NCBI GenBank assembly: GCA_017871115.1 | Contig: JAFCIZ010000004.1 | Location: forward strand, 1,254,851 to 1,318,850 | Source: Cunninghamella blakesleeana | Lineage: Eukaryota > Mucoromycota > Mucoromycetes > Mucorales > Cunninghamellaceae | Direction of reading: 5' to 3' | Length of the DNA: 64,000 nucleotides | Shown here: positions 12,539 to 26,668 of the stretch, one piece after another | Layout: every line of letters starts with the position of its first letter | Position numbering within the stretch: the stretch's first letter is position 1 | The notes under the pieces: generated by a model | Told to the model about the DNA's origin: nothing | Databases searched by the model: none | The model's input: only the letters and a program-made list of their open reading frames with translations | Translations under genes and position numbers: made by a program

Positions 12539-14679
12539 ATGTCACCAGCTCAGAAAAAAAATAAAAAGCAAGATAACCGTGATAAAAAAAAAGCACCCAA
12601 AGTAAATGTAAAAGATAAGGATGAAAAGCAATTAGAAGCCTTACTTTTTGGTGATTTACATGGATACGATATATGGAACGATGAAACAACTGACTTGGAT
12701 CCAACCTTAAATGATATGTCAAATAATAAAGAATCTAATGAAGAAGAAGAAGAAGAAGAAGAGCCTGTAAATACAATATTAAAAAATGAAAATTAAAAAA
12801 TAACACAATAAAAAAAATATATATACAAATACATAGAAAACTAATAGCTTCTTTATATTAGGCCTTTTTCTTCGATTCAGGACCTATAAAAAGTGCATCC
12901 AAACAAGATCGTGATAGTGATGTAGACCAAGATGAAATAGATGGGGGATCAGATAATGATAGTTCAAATGACGATGATGATTCAGGTGAAGATGAAGAAA
13001 TGGATGAAAAAGAGGAAAGATACCAACAAAAATCAGCATGGAAGGATGATGATGATGCTCTGTTACAAGTCTCTTTGACTAATACAAATCGTTTAAAAAA
13101 ATTACGTAAACATGAAGATGAAGATATAGTTTCTGGTGTAGAATATGAAAGAAGATTAAGAAATCAGTAGGTTTGAATTTGTTTATTTTATATTTATATA
13201 TGCATATAGATAGAACGACAATAGATAAATTGACTTATTTGTATTTTTTTTTTTTCTTTTATAAACTAGCTTTAATAAAATTTATCCAGCACCTACTTGG
13301 GCCCAACTCCCTTCGGAAAAAAAGAACAATAAGCGTAAACATGAAGGCGATGATGATGATATTGAAGAAGAAAAGGATATGGACGAAGCAGATCGATTAG
13401 ATTTATTAAAAAGTACAATTGGTTTATTGGATTCAAGAAATAAATCAGCAGTATTATCTCCAGACTTTTTGGCTATTTCTCGTTTAAAGAATGCAAATAT
13501 AATGGCACCTTCAAAGGTAAAAATATATAAATAATCAATAAGAAATATATTTATTTATATTGAAAAAAATGAATAGGTTTATTAATATTCCTTATATATA
13601 TTCATAGAAAACTATTAAAGCTTTACAATTCCATCCAAATGCTCAAGTATTGTTAACCGCCGGTCTTGATTGTACATTACGTTTATTCCAAATCGATGGC
13701 AAAGTAAATCATAAAATCCAATCTGTTTATTTTAAAGATACACCTATTTATTCAGCTAAATTTCATACCAGTGGTGATCAAATCATTTTAACAGGGCGAC
13801 GCAAACGAATTTATATTTATGATGTACAATCTGGTAAAGTAGATAAATCGCCTGGGATTTGGGGTCGAGATGAAAAGAGTTGGGAAAACTTCTCTTTTAG
13901 TCCTTGTGGTCGTTATATAGCCTTTGCTGGTACCAATGGTCATATCGTTTTAATTAGTTATAAAACAAAACAACAAATTGGAACATTTCGTATGAACGAT
14001 GTTGTGGAATGTATGGATTGGTCGGCTGATGGGGAATATCTTTATACCTCGGGTCGTGATGGTATTGTTTATCAATGGGATATGGGTCAACGTGAATGCG
14101 TTCATAAATGGATCGATGATGGGTCACTTGGTACAACCGCTTTAGCTGTTAGTCCTAATGAAAAATATTATGCTACTGGGTAAATAAAATAAAATAAAAT
14201 AAATAGTAATAATAATAAGAAATGATATATATATATATATATATTAAAAAAAAAAAGAAAGAAAAAAGGATCAAAATAAATATACTAATATATTGTTTAT
14301 CCATTTCTTTATATATATATATGTTTATTTGTATAGATCAACTTCTGGTATTGTCAATATTTATGATGAAAGTGCATTAACGAAATCCATTGAACGACCC
14401 CAACCATATAAAACCATCACTAATTTAACAACACAAATTTCCAAATTACATTTTAATTTTGATTCACAAATATTAGTAGCCACTAGTTCATCTAAAAGAG
14501 ATCAACTTAAATTAGTACATGTACCAACTGGACGCGTCTTTGCTAATTGGCCAACTGAAAAAACGCCACTTGGAAATGTTTCTTCTGTAGCATTTTCTCC
14601 TAACAGTGAATATTTGGCTATTGGTAATAAACAAGGTCGAGCATTGCTTTATAATTTGAAAGATTATGCATTAGTATAG
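12539..14679 (+). CDS. UTP18: U3 snoRNP / SSU processome protein UTP18
   Basis: WD40 protein of the UTP-B subcomplex in the nucleolar small-subunit processome, needed for early pre-18S rRNA cleavage. Five exons join in frame (12539-12766, 12862-13166, 13270-13516, 13608-14179, 14337-14679), giving 564 aa. The N-terminus is Lys-rich then strongly acidic (about residues 60-130), as usual for UTP18. It is followed by the family hallmark AWKDDDDALLQVSLTNTNRL, EYERRLRNHFNKIYPAPTWA, and a WD40 propeller from about residue 260 with TAGLDCTLRLFQIDG, SFSPCGRYIAFAGTNGHIV and YTSGRDGIVYQWDM. The end, GNKQGRALLYNLKDYALV, is the typical last blade. The length matches fungal orthologues (about 550-600 aa). 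Nothing appears broken. The start ATG follows a T-rich, A-rich leader. Confidence 0.96.
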
Positions 14680-15367
14680 ATAAAGTTTAAAAAAATTAAA
14701 AAAATATAACAACCCTATTATTATTCATCATTTAATTTCAGCCATATTTGTACATCTTTTATTTTTGTCATCATTCTTTTTTATATTTTATTTATTATTC
14801 TTATTATATAATTATTTCAATATAGATTCATTCATAATAATAATAAAAATATAAACAATATCATTGTTATCTTTAATTCCTTTTTTATTTTATTTTACAA
14901 GATACAATGTTCATTCATTAGTGTCACGTACGTAGTATGATTCCAAACTATGAGTTACTAAAAAAATAAAATTAAATAAAAAGCAGTAAATTTGAGTTAC
15001 TTGGTATAATGCTGAGATATTGGCAAAATGAGAAATTAATTATGATCACAAACAAAAAAAGTCTATGAATATATAGTTTTTTTATATGATGTAGTTTGAT
15101 ATATGTATATTAACTAAATGTAAATACAGGGAAACATATTAAGCTTAGTATAAAATTAAGAGATTTTCAGAGTAACTTATATATAATCTAGTAGTATCTA
15201 CCGTTTACTTTAGGCCAAAGAAAGAGAAGACAAAATTAAACCATTATTTTAAGCGTAGCATAAAATAAGATGCGGTATTTTAAATTAAAAAAATACTCGC
15301 GCGCGTTTAAAAAAATATTTTTCGACCGTGCCTTTTTTTTCTCCCCACTTCTTTTTAAAAAAAATTT
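14680..15367. other. Intergenic between UTP18 and SCC2
   Basis: 3' flank of UTP18 followed by the SCC2 promoter. A CG-rich island (ACTCGCGCGCG, about 15294-15304) precedes TTTAAAAAAATATTTTTCGACCG about 50 nt before the SCC2 start codon, and is the only notable feature. No reading frame or RNA gene is evident. Confidence 0.45.
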
Positions 15368-18300
15368 ATGTTAAATAAAGATATTCAATCTTCTAATATA
15401 TGTATGGATCATAATAAAAATTATAATGAAACTCTATCAGCGGCTATGAAAGAAACATTATATTATGATGATAGTGATGAAGATGAACTTCCTTTAACTC
15501 AACGACGATCCTATTTAAAAAGAACTAGACAAATATACAATGTAAATACAGTAGATTCAAAACGTAGAAAACAAACTCAAGATAATAATGATACTAATGA
15601 TAATAGAAACAGCGATAAAAGTAATAATAATAAATTAAAACAGCACACTTTACAACAATTAGCACTTAGCCCAGCCCAAACACCACCAGACCTAATAAAA
15701 AAAGATCATGACATTTCCACTATTTCAATGGCAATAGATGCTGCAGACACTCAAGATAAAATAAACGATCCAGCTAATCAGACAGCAAAAATAGAAAGTA
15801 AATAGAAAAGTTAATATTTGTAATTATACATAATTGTAATTATATTAATATTATTGTGCACAGTAGAATACTTATACTTTTTTTTTTTAAAAAAAAAATT
15901 GATATCCATTTTGTGTATATTAATATAGGCATTAATAATCAACTTGTAATACTTATGAATACACTTATTCAAAAATCATCGATTATTGATAATGACAACA
16001 GCAATAATAGTATGGAGTTTACATTTCAAATAGACTTATTAATTCAATTTTTAACTACAATTCAAAAAGCAAATGAACTAGATGTGCTCTCGATAATTGA
16101 TTCTTCTCAACTTGGCACTACTATGAAAATATTGGAACAAACCTTGATGAAACTTATTGAAATTGAACTCACCAAGGATCTCGAAAATATAAAAAGTATA
16201 AAAGATGATACAGCATTATTAAACAAGATAGAAAATCAAGTAGTATCCACCATTTCAATCATTCATAAATCACTTCGTTTAATTAGTAAAATCTATGCCA
16301 TCTATTCAATTGATTATGCAAAAGAAAAGGTATATATATATATAAATTATATTTAAATAATAATGAATAGTATAATAGCATTTTGATTTAATCTTTCTTT
16401 TTTTTCTCATTTCTTTTTATTAATTTTTTTTAAAAATAGTTATTTTCTGAAGAACTATTTTTAATATCCTTACAGTTTATAAAAAATCAATTGGATAATA
16501 TAATATACCCATTAATTGACTTGAATAATTTTGAAGGAAATATGAATGATTGTAAGTTTAAAGATGTGAAAATAAAGTAAAATAAATGAAAAGCTGCTTT
16601 GACTAAATTTATATTCATGTAAATTTTTATTATAGTGGCTGGAAGTACATATGAATTAAATATAATAGCAAATTCAAATCCTGAGGCTAAACAGTTACTT
16701 TCTGATTTATTACCAATGATATCCCACATTATACAGAGATCAACTTCATTATTGCAACATGATAAAAATAACAAAGAAGATCATGCTATGATTGTGTTGG
16801 CTTATATCTCAGTTGGCCCATTTTTTCATGACTACATTCCACATATCAACACAAAGAATAGCTGCTCTGTCGTAAAGTCAATAGGCAATAGCAATAATAG
16901 TAACAATAATAATTATATGAACGGATATTATGGGAGTACTACCATAGATGTAGGGTCTGTGGAAACGTCAGTTGTTAACACTTATGAATATTTCAAGTAC
17001 ATTTGTTTAAATATATTACAATACTTATTTCAATACTATCCTAAACATCGGCACTGGATTCTTGAAGAAATTCTCAACAACCTAGATTCTTTTACTGTCA
17101 TCGACTATCGCCAAAATAAACGATTTCGATTACGCAATGGAAATAAAAGTATTCATAGTTTAAGTGCTTTATTCATGCAACTTATTCAAAGTTGTTGCTG
17201 TTATGCTGATGATGCACTTCAATTGCAACGTACTTGGCAAAAGAAATGGGATCTCAAGTCACAAAAATTGTTATCATCATCTGATGACAACAAAGTCTCT
17301 GATCATAATGTATCGCTATCGAATCATACTTTGAATGAATGGAAAAAGGGGATAGAAATGGGGATTCAACATGCAACTTATTTTTTAGAATTTATTATGG
17401 CAAAGTAAATTATATATAAAAAAAAATATTATATATTATAATATAAATATTTAAGTAGATTCATTTATACTATTTTTTTTAAAATAATATATGATAAAAT
17501 AATAATAGGTGTAAATCGAAGAAAAAAAATACATACTCAGTTATGGAATATAGAACTATTCTCGATTGTACAATGGAAGATGTACTTTTAGTATTAAACG
17601 ATGTTGATTGGCCTGTAGCTGAATTGATATTACAAGTTTTTACAAAAATATTGGTAAATACAATTTAACTCATGATCATATATATATAATTTATTGTTAT
17701 ATTAATGAATTGGTTTATTAATATACACCTACTATTTTTTATATTTTACTTTGTAGATAGGATGTGTTGATAGTGAAAAAGGTGACCTTTATATAAGAAC
17801 CATTGCTATTGAATGGTTAGGTGCGATTGCTTGTAGAATCAAAGTAGGATATAATCGTGTATCTGGTAATCAAGGATACTATACTCCAGAATGGATATAC
17901 CAATTAAATAAACTTGTTCCAATTGAGGTAATGATAGTATAGATAATATTTATAATAATAAAGATGATTATCAGAGATATAACGATTAATAGTATGCTCA
18001 TTATCATTATTATTGTTTAGACTATGAAACAAGATAAAGTAGCTCATCAGATATTAGATCAATGTAGAATGAAGCTATATCAATACATGTTGGATAAATC
18101 AGCCAATAAAATAGCTTTACAGGTAATTTTATTTTTCTTGCTATTGTTTTATTATTATTATTTATTTATATTTAATGAAATATATTGAGTTTTAATAGTA
18201 TGTGATGCTCATAAATACCATATATATACACTTAAATTTATATTCATTAGTTTTATCTAAGCTCATGGGGTTATATTACATCAACCGAATGGAGAAAAAT

Positions 18301-21055
18301 ACATGAAAATAAGGATGAACCAATTGAGCAATCATCAGATCAAGTTTTTGACCATAAATCATCGTCATCAATTGAATTATCTTCAACTCTACAATCATTA
18401 TGCCATAAGTATTGGCTACTTACTCTGAATTTAGATTGCACTATCCCAAAGGATTCAAAGTAAATAATAATAATAGTAATAGCTAAAAAGAGAATGAAAA
18501 CAGGTATATATAAATGAATGATACAATTACTAATCTTTATTTTTATTTTATTTTATTTTATTTTATTATGGATTGGTAGTAGATTTGAATTTCCAGAACT
18601 AAATTATGATGATATTCAATTATTAGTTGAACTATTAGCTACTAGGCAAAATTTATTTTCCGGCTTTAAGATTTTAATGTCTAAAATATTATCTTGTCTT
18701 GATAAACCAGTAACTACTTTTCGTGTGAAGGCACTTCGAGCCATTGGACAAATTGCTTCGGATACACCTGAAATTTTAGACGAAGTAAGTTGTTTAAAAA
18801 AAAAAATAAAGAGTATATTGTATATTTTATTTATTTATATATTAAAATAGACTTATATCCGTAATGCTGTGATCCAACATATTTATGACGTGGCCTCTAC
18901 TGTTCGTGATGCCTCTGTAGAAGTTTTAACAAAATACTTGATTCAACAAAAAATTATACCAAGGAAATTATATGATGTCATCAGTGTTAGAATATTGGTA
19001 AATGATAAACACATTAGTATATTTAATTTTATTATAATATTCTACAATATAAATGATATGACAAATGAATATTAATCAAATAATATACATATATAAATTT
19101 TTCTTTTCTATTCTTTTAATGATACTAGGACACGGCACCCAATGTAAGAAAACGATTAGTAAAAGTTTTACCTGAGTTGTACCATAAATGTAATGACCAA
19201 GATATAAAGGTTGATATTGCTGCCAAGCTTTTACAAAGAACCACTGATAATGAAATCACTATCCAATTATTAGCACTTAAAGTAACACAGCAGGTGCTTT
19301 TTTATCCTTTCCATGAAATTGATCAAGATGAAAACAATATTCCTGGATATTCATTTAGTAATGCCTCCAAGTATCGCAAGCAAAAAGTGGCTGATTGGAC
19401 TGATCTTATTATAAAGACTATATCAAAATTAGATGGAGCTGCTACTTCTCGGAATACTATATTAATAGATTTCATTAAAAAGGTAATTACTATTATAGAT
19501 GTAATAGATATAAAAGCAAAAAATAAAATGATAGATTTTATTATTAAAAAATTAAGCAAAATAAAATATTAATTGGCGTACATATATAATTTTTAATATT
19601 TAGACTAAGGAAAAGGCTGATGAAAAACAATGGGCATGGTACAAAAAAACTTTTCAGTGGATTGTTGACTCTTTGTTTGAAAAAATATTAGATTTGGATG
19701 AAAATGATAACACGGAAGAATTTATTAACTGTATGTCAATCATTCATGCATTTACAAAAGTTTACCCAACGTTGCTAAGCGAAACTCAAGTTTATACCCT
19801 TTTACCTTACTTAAGTACAGAATCGGTAGGTTGGAATTAATAATAATATACATATAGCCATTTCAGATTTTATTAAAGATCAGTTTGCTTTTCTTTTCTT
19901 TTTTTTTTTTTTTGTTTGGATTTAGGATGAATGGATAACATCTCAATATGTTATGATGTTATATTTTGATACTTTACCTAGAATTAAATATAGTGATCTT
20001 GAATTTGCAAAGATGGTGGAAGGTGTTCTGCTTCAGCTATTATCCAGATGTCCTATACGTGTATTGGCTGATGCTGTGCCTTGTTTATGTATTATTGTAG
20101 ATAGTATCTCTCATCGATACTCTATATTAATAAAAGTATTGGGATCATGTATTCGTAAGTATATTGTTATAAATATTTATATTATATATATATATATATA
20201 TATACATTAAAAAATCAGAGTAATATTGACATTTTTTTTTTTTTTTTAATAGAATCTATTGAACAAGATAAAAAAAATATTAGTAATAGTATACAAATAC
20301 AAAGACCAATTAAAACCTCCAAAGCATTAATGATATGTGGACTATTATGTCAACACTTTGATTTTGATGAAAAACGTCAATTAGAACTTTCAAAAATGGA
20401 AGATTTGGATAAAATTTATAAGGTAATATATATAAAATGCTTGTTATATATAAGCGGGTTATATTTTACTAATGATTTTTATGATTATTTTTTTATTATA
20501 TTTTACCAGGGAAATATTACGAACTATGTATTCAACACTTTACATTATTTCATTAATACAATGAAAAGTAATCTAATTACTCAGCAAATTCAATTGGCAT
20601 CCTTAAAAGCATTAGGTAAAATATTTTATACGTGTACTGAATATATATTTAAATTAAAATTTTTTTTATTGAATAATATTCTTGTATTTGTTCTGGTGTT
20701 AATTAGGCTACCTTTACAACGCACACCCTAAATATATTATTTCACCCACAAGTGTTAAATTATTAGATTCTATATTTGAAGACGATAATACAGATATGAA
20801 AACTCAGTTAATGATAGTCTTTAAAAACTTTTTGGATACTGAAGAAATAAGAATACAGAAAAAAGCTGACGGTAAAATAAAAATAAAGAATACGAAATAA
20901 TAATTAAAAAAAAAAAAAAACTAATTTATAAGATATGTTCATATTATTAGCTGCTGGTGATATACTTAAAACTAAAGTAATAGATGTAGAAACATTAATG
21001 GGAAACACAGAAGAGTTTGCTGAACTTGGGTAAATAATTAATGGTTATATATAAG

Positions 21056-21087
<32 letters not shown>

Positions 21088-22467
21088 GATGAATTTTCTA
21101 ATCATTCTTATATCTTATTTTTTTTAATTATTTTGTATTAAAATAGTATTAATGGTTCATTGATACAGAGATATTTGCCTTCAGTATTAAAATGCGCTCT
21201 TGGTACAACAAATCAACTTCGATTAGCAGCATTTGATGTTATTGAAACTGTAATTAATCAAGGATTGGCTCATCCTATCATGGTAACTAATAGTATTATT
21301 AATATGTCTATTATTATTTTAAAATTATTTTGTATACTTTGTATCAACATCTTATTACTCTTATTTATTTATTAATTTCTATTTTTAAATTAGTGCATGC
21401 CTGTCATTGTAGCTGCTGAAACAAGTTCTCAAATGATTCTTCGCAATAAGGCTTATTACCTTCATACATATATTCATAATAAATTTGGATCGATTATTTA
21501 TTCTCATATGTCTGAATATATATTGGCTTCTTTTGAATATCAAACATTAATATATGGCAATGATATTAAAGGTAAATCATATATATATATATACGTATGT
21601 ATTGTTTTAATAACATCGCGGTAATTTTTAATTTATTTTATAATTTAGGTTATGGAAAAATAATTGATGAAAGTCAAGACGATGCATTACTTGGAATAAC
21701 ATACAGTGTGTTGAAACAAAAGAAAAAACCCAAGTTAGATTTCTCATTGGCCTTAGCTAAACCTTATGAACTCGATTTGAAATTACTTAAAAAGAATCCT
21801 AGTTCCTTTCTTGGTATCTCTTACTTTAAATACTTGGCCGACAATATTTTAACACTTCCATTTTCAGAATCTGATGAGGTGTTAAATATATTGTATTCGT
21901 TGAATAGAACATTAATTACCACTGGAACCGATCTCTTGTCCTTTATTCAAGAACTAAAAAATGAAAACATCTTATCAAACCAAAGCTATTTAGAAGATGA
22001 TGATGATATTGAAGAAGATGATTTGGATAAAAACTTGATTCTGGCAGCCAGGGTTTCAATTGTAATGATTATTGCAATGTGTGTTAAAAAAAAGTTAATG
22101 GATTTATATGATATTAACGAAACGTAAGTACTCTAATTACCATTAGTGTTTTTTTTTTTTTAAAAAATATATATATAGAATAGTAACAGTAATACTGATA
22201 ATTGAGTAAAAATATGATTATAAATGAAATACTAATCGACAATATATTTTATAATTTATTTATAAATATGTTATTAGGGAAATACATGAATATGATATAA
22301 ATGGAAAAGGGAAAACACATGCTCTTACCAAAGATTTTGAAGTAAATCAATATATTGAGTGGAAAAATGAAACCACTTATTTTAAATTTAACAAATTGGA
22401 TCTGTATACTGCCTCTGAAGCTTGTATAAAATTTGATAAAATAATGTACGAAGAAAACGTTGTATAA
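15368..22467 (+). CDS. SCC2: Sister chromatid cohesion protein SCC2/NIPBL (cohesin loader)
   Basis: HEAT-repeat subunit of the SCC2-SCC4 complex that loads cohesin onto chromatin and activates its ATPase. I could join 21 exons, all in frame, giving about 1663 aa: 15368-15797, 15929-16329, 16440-16551, 16636-17404, 17509-17653, 17757-17927 and on to 22278-22467. The N-terminus (first about 140 aa) is low-complexity and basic. The conserved hook region is in exons 9-11: DKPVTTFRVKALRAIGQIAS, VIQHIYDVASTVRDASVEVL and DTAPNVRKRLVKVLPELYHK. Later HEAT units and an acidic patch (LEDDDDIEEDDLD) precede a C-terminus ending in ASEACIKFDKIMYE. It is somewhat shorter than NIPBL but within the fungal range. 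Exon 9 has two possible acceptors 3 nt apart (start 18580 or 18583), a NAGNAG-like choice. It lies tandem to UTP18 and the MFS gene with no obvious functional link. Confidence 0.92.
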
Positions 22468-22759
22468 AAAAAAGAATCATATAAATATTGCATCCCTTGT
22501 ATATAATATTCAAAAATAAACTAAAAAAAATTACCAAAATAATAAACCATTGTTTGCTTTTAATCAACTTTCTATATATGTATATATGTATGTATGTTTA
22601 GTACTATGAACTTTTTACGTTAGCTATTGTTTGTTCCGAAACTTTCTCAATATTTTGACACATGAATAATCTCTTTCTACTTTCTTTCTTTTATTTAATT
22701 TTATTCTTTTTATACTTTTTAAAATAATCGATTTCATATTAAATTAAAAAATAAATAAA

Positions 22760-23620
22760 ATGAAGTATAAAGATAAAGAAGTTGATACCAATGAAATAAT
22801 AGACGTTGAAGTAAAAGAGAAAACTTCAGGTTTATATGAATGTAGTAGAAATCGAAAATATTTTATATTGTTTATTATATCACTTAATGGCTTTTTAGGG
22901 CCCCTAAGTAGTTCAATTTATGCAAGTATTAAAATTATATATATATATCAAAAAATTTAAACTCCTTTTTTTCCTATACCTCTTTTTTAACCTCTTATTT
23001 ATTTGAAAAAATAAAATAGGTTCCTGCTATTACTCAAGTTCGTGATACTTTTCAAACATCTTCAACTATAATTAATACAACTGTATCATTATATGTATTT
23101 ATTCAAGGAATAGCTGTAAAGTATATATATATATATTAATTTAGTAAATGAATCTTTATTTAATATGAATTTGTAAACCTATTTTCTTTTTATCTCTTTT
23201 TCTTCTTCTTAGCCTTTAGGATGGGCAACTATATCTGAATATTATGGTCGTAGAATTGTATATTTAACTTCCTCTTTCCTCTATATCCTTGCTACAATTA
23301 TTTGCGCTATATCTCCTAATGTTGGTTTATTTATTACTTTTCGTATACTTCAATCAGTTGGTTCAAGTGCTCCACAAGCTGTTGGTGCTGGGTAAATTAA
23401 TACATAAAAATAATAAACTTCAATTAATAAATAAGGATATTGTAACTAAGTATATTTTATATTATATTACATTAAAAAAGTACAATCACTGATCTTTTTG
23501 AAATGAAACAAAGAGGAAATGCTATGGGTTTATTTTTCCTAGGTTCTTTACTTGGCCCAGTGGTGGGTCCAGTCATAGGTGGATGGTTAAATGAATGTAA
23601 TATAAAATAAAATAAGCTAG

Positions 23621-23661
<41 letters not shown>

Positions 23662-24626
23662 TTATAAAATAGATATATTTTTAGATATTGAAATTGATAA
23701 TTATAATATATACATATATATATATATATATTTATATGTATGTATGTATTTATATATACTAGACGTTAATTGGAGATATATGTTTTGGTTATTGACTGGT
23801 ATTGGTGGCCTGGTATTCCTATTAATAATATTTTTCTTACCTGAAACAAGAATAACAACAACAACAGGTAATGAGAATGATAAAAAGAATGGAAAGACCA
23901 TTATACTTCAACCTTTCAAACATCTTTTACAACCGACAGTATTATGTGCATCCATTCCTTTGGCTTTGGCATATGGTTTTATGTATTTCATGATAGCTAG
24001 TTTACCTTATGAAATGAAAAATGTGTATGGATTATCGAGTATAGCTATTGGATTGGCATATTTACCAAATGGACTTGGTAATGCTTTAGGTGCAGTTATT
24101 TCTGGAATAGCTTCTGATAAATTAATTAAAAGCAAGCCAAATCCCTGCAAAAAACATCGATTGCCTATTATGTGGATGGGAATTATTACTTTATGTATTG
24201 GTGAATTGATTTATGGCTGGTGCTCTGAATATAGAATAGTATTAGCTGTACCCATGATTGGGTTGTTTTTATGTAAGTATATATATATATATATAATATA
24301 AATATATTTGTTGTGATCAAGCCAAGTACATATATTTAATGATTGTTTTTTTTTTAAAAAAAAACATATATTTACAATATATAGTAGGATTGGGGGTTGG
24401 GTTTATACAAACGCCTACTAATACTTTCCTTGTTGATGCTTATTCTTCAAGCTCAGCTTCAGTTATTAGCGCATCTAATCTATTAAGATGTACGTGTGCA
24501 GGATTAACACCGCTATTGGCCCCAACAATGATTTCGGCTATCGGAAATGGCTGGTCTATGACAATTCTAGCAGCTTTAACTTTATCAAGCGGTATATGTA
24601 TCATTTTCGTTCAAAACATGGAATAA
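22760..24626 (+). CDS. MFS transporter, drug:H+ antiporter-like, 434 aa
   Basis: Plasma-membrane or vacuolar 12-TM carrier of the major facilitator superfamily. Six exons join in frame (22760-22921, 23020-23115, 23213-23391, 23481-23596, 23763-24272, 24385-24626). Signatures: TM1 FIISLNGFLGPLSSSIY then VPAIT; motif A-like PLGWATISEYYGRRIVYL; motif B-like FRILQSVGSSAPQAVGAG; and motif C-like FLGSLLGPVVGPVIGG, typical of antiporters of the DHA1 group. The second half starts with KHLLQPTVLCASIPLALAYG and ends on the last helix without a long tail. The substrate cannot be told. Intron 1 begins GCAAGT rather than GT: only a GC-AG intron (22922-23019) keeps the conserved SSIY-VPAI junction in frame. 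The glutamate decarboxylase gene starts 178 nt downstream on the same strand. Confidence 0.9.
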
Positions 24627-24803
24627 GTAGTACTGAAACATTTTCTTACTCTTTATCCGGCCGGTGAAACATTTTACCCAATAAAGGAAAATTATTAGTT
24701 GCATGAAAATAATCTTTATATCCTTTGTTTTCATTTTTTTATTTTCTTTCCCTTTTTACTCTCTTTCTTTATATTATTAATAAAAAAGATATTATAAAAA
24801 AAA

Positions 24804-26633
24804 ATGGTATTTCTCTCAACCCATACTAAAAAAGGTAACTTGATAGTTAAAATATAATAATAATAATAAATGTTATGTAAGCGCAATATTAAATAAAATC
24901 AAATATAGTTCTAATACTGATATTAATATTATATATATATATATATATATAAATTCGTTTATCCTTTTTATAGAAGATCATACTCCTACTCCTACTCCAG
25001 AAAATCAACTTTCTATAACATCTCAATTTGAATACACTAATGCTGTCTCTGTTTATGGTTCTCATTGGGCAAGTGAAGAAATCCCAAAATATGAACTTCC
25101 TGTCTTAGAAATGCCACCTCGTAAATGGAAATTATATAAATAAAAAGGAATATTATTATATAATATCGTAATTCATATTAATCATATTATATTTATCTTT
25201 AATAATAATATATATGTATAGCTGTTGCAAAACAATTAATCCATGATGAATTAGCTGTAAGATAATATTTTTATATATGGCCATGATTATAGTTGGTTTT
25301 ATTATGATATTTATTATTTTATTTTATATGTAATGAATTTTATTTTTATTATTATTATATATATAGCTTGATGGTAATCCAAGTCTGAATTTGGGAAGTT
25401 TTGTAACAACATGGATTGATGAAGAAGCAAAAGAATTAATTAAGGAAACTGCAGCTGTTAATATTATTGATTTAGAAATGTATCCAAGAAGGTAAATGGT
25501 TTTTATACTTCATTATTATTTTTAAGTAATTTAATTATAAATTAATTAATACATTAACATCTTTTACTATATTTTTCTTTATTGTAGTGCTGAAATTGCT
25601 GTACGTAGACATATATAATAATAATGTTAATCAACTATTTATTAATATATGCCATAATCTTTTTCTTGCTTTCTTTTTTTATTATATTTAATAGTCTCGC
25701 TGTGTTAATATGTTAGCTCATTTATATAATGCACCCAAGGCTGAAGGGGATGCTATTGGCTGTTCAACACTTGGCAGTAGTGAAGGCGTGATGCTCTCTG
25801 TATTGGCTATGAAGAAAAGATGGCAAGAAAGACAACGTGCACGTGGTCGACCAACCGATAAACCAAATTTAGTAATGGGTGCTGAAGTGCAGGTCTGTTG
25901 GCATAAAGCAACGCGTTATTTAGAAATTGAAGGCCGTGAAGTCCCCATCGATGACAAGACTTATATCATGGATCCTGCTCTTGCAATGGAACAAGTAGAT
26001 GAAAATACAATTGGTATTGTGACTATTTTAGGAACAACATATACAGGCCATTATGAAGATATCAAAGCAATCAATGATTTATTGGATAAAAAATGCAAAG
26101 AAACTGGTGATGATATTTATATTCATGTCGATGCGGCAAGTGGTGGTTTTGTTGGTAAAAATAATAACAAAAATAAAATAAATTTGATAAGTAAATAAAC
26201 AAAAGCAATCATGTAAATCTTATATCTATTATTTTATTTTATATATTGAAATCTATAGCACCCTTTGTTAATCCTGACCTTGAATGGGACTTTAGATTAA
26301 GTAGAGTTTGTAGTATTAATGGTAATTTTTCTATTTTTTTTAAAAAAAATATTACATCATTAGAATTTTAATATAGAAACAGTAATATTAATTAATATTT
26401 TTTTATTTCATACATTTATATAACTTTAGTATCTGGCCATAAGTATGGTTTAGTGTATCCAGGAATAGGTAAAGTGTTAAATAATAATAATAAAATGTTA
26501 TTATAATTAATTACTAATTATACATGTCTTTTTTATATTTATATTTTATCTTTTTTAAAGGCTGGTGTATTTGGAGAAATCAAGAAGCCTTACCAAAAGA
26601 TCTTATATTCTATGTCAATTATTTAGGTAGAGT

Positions 26634-26668
<35 letters not shown>

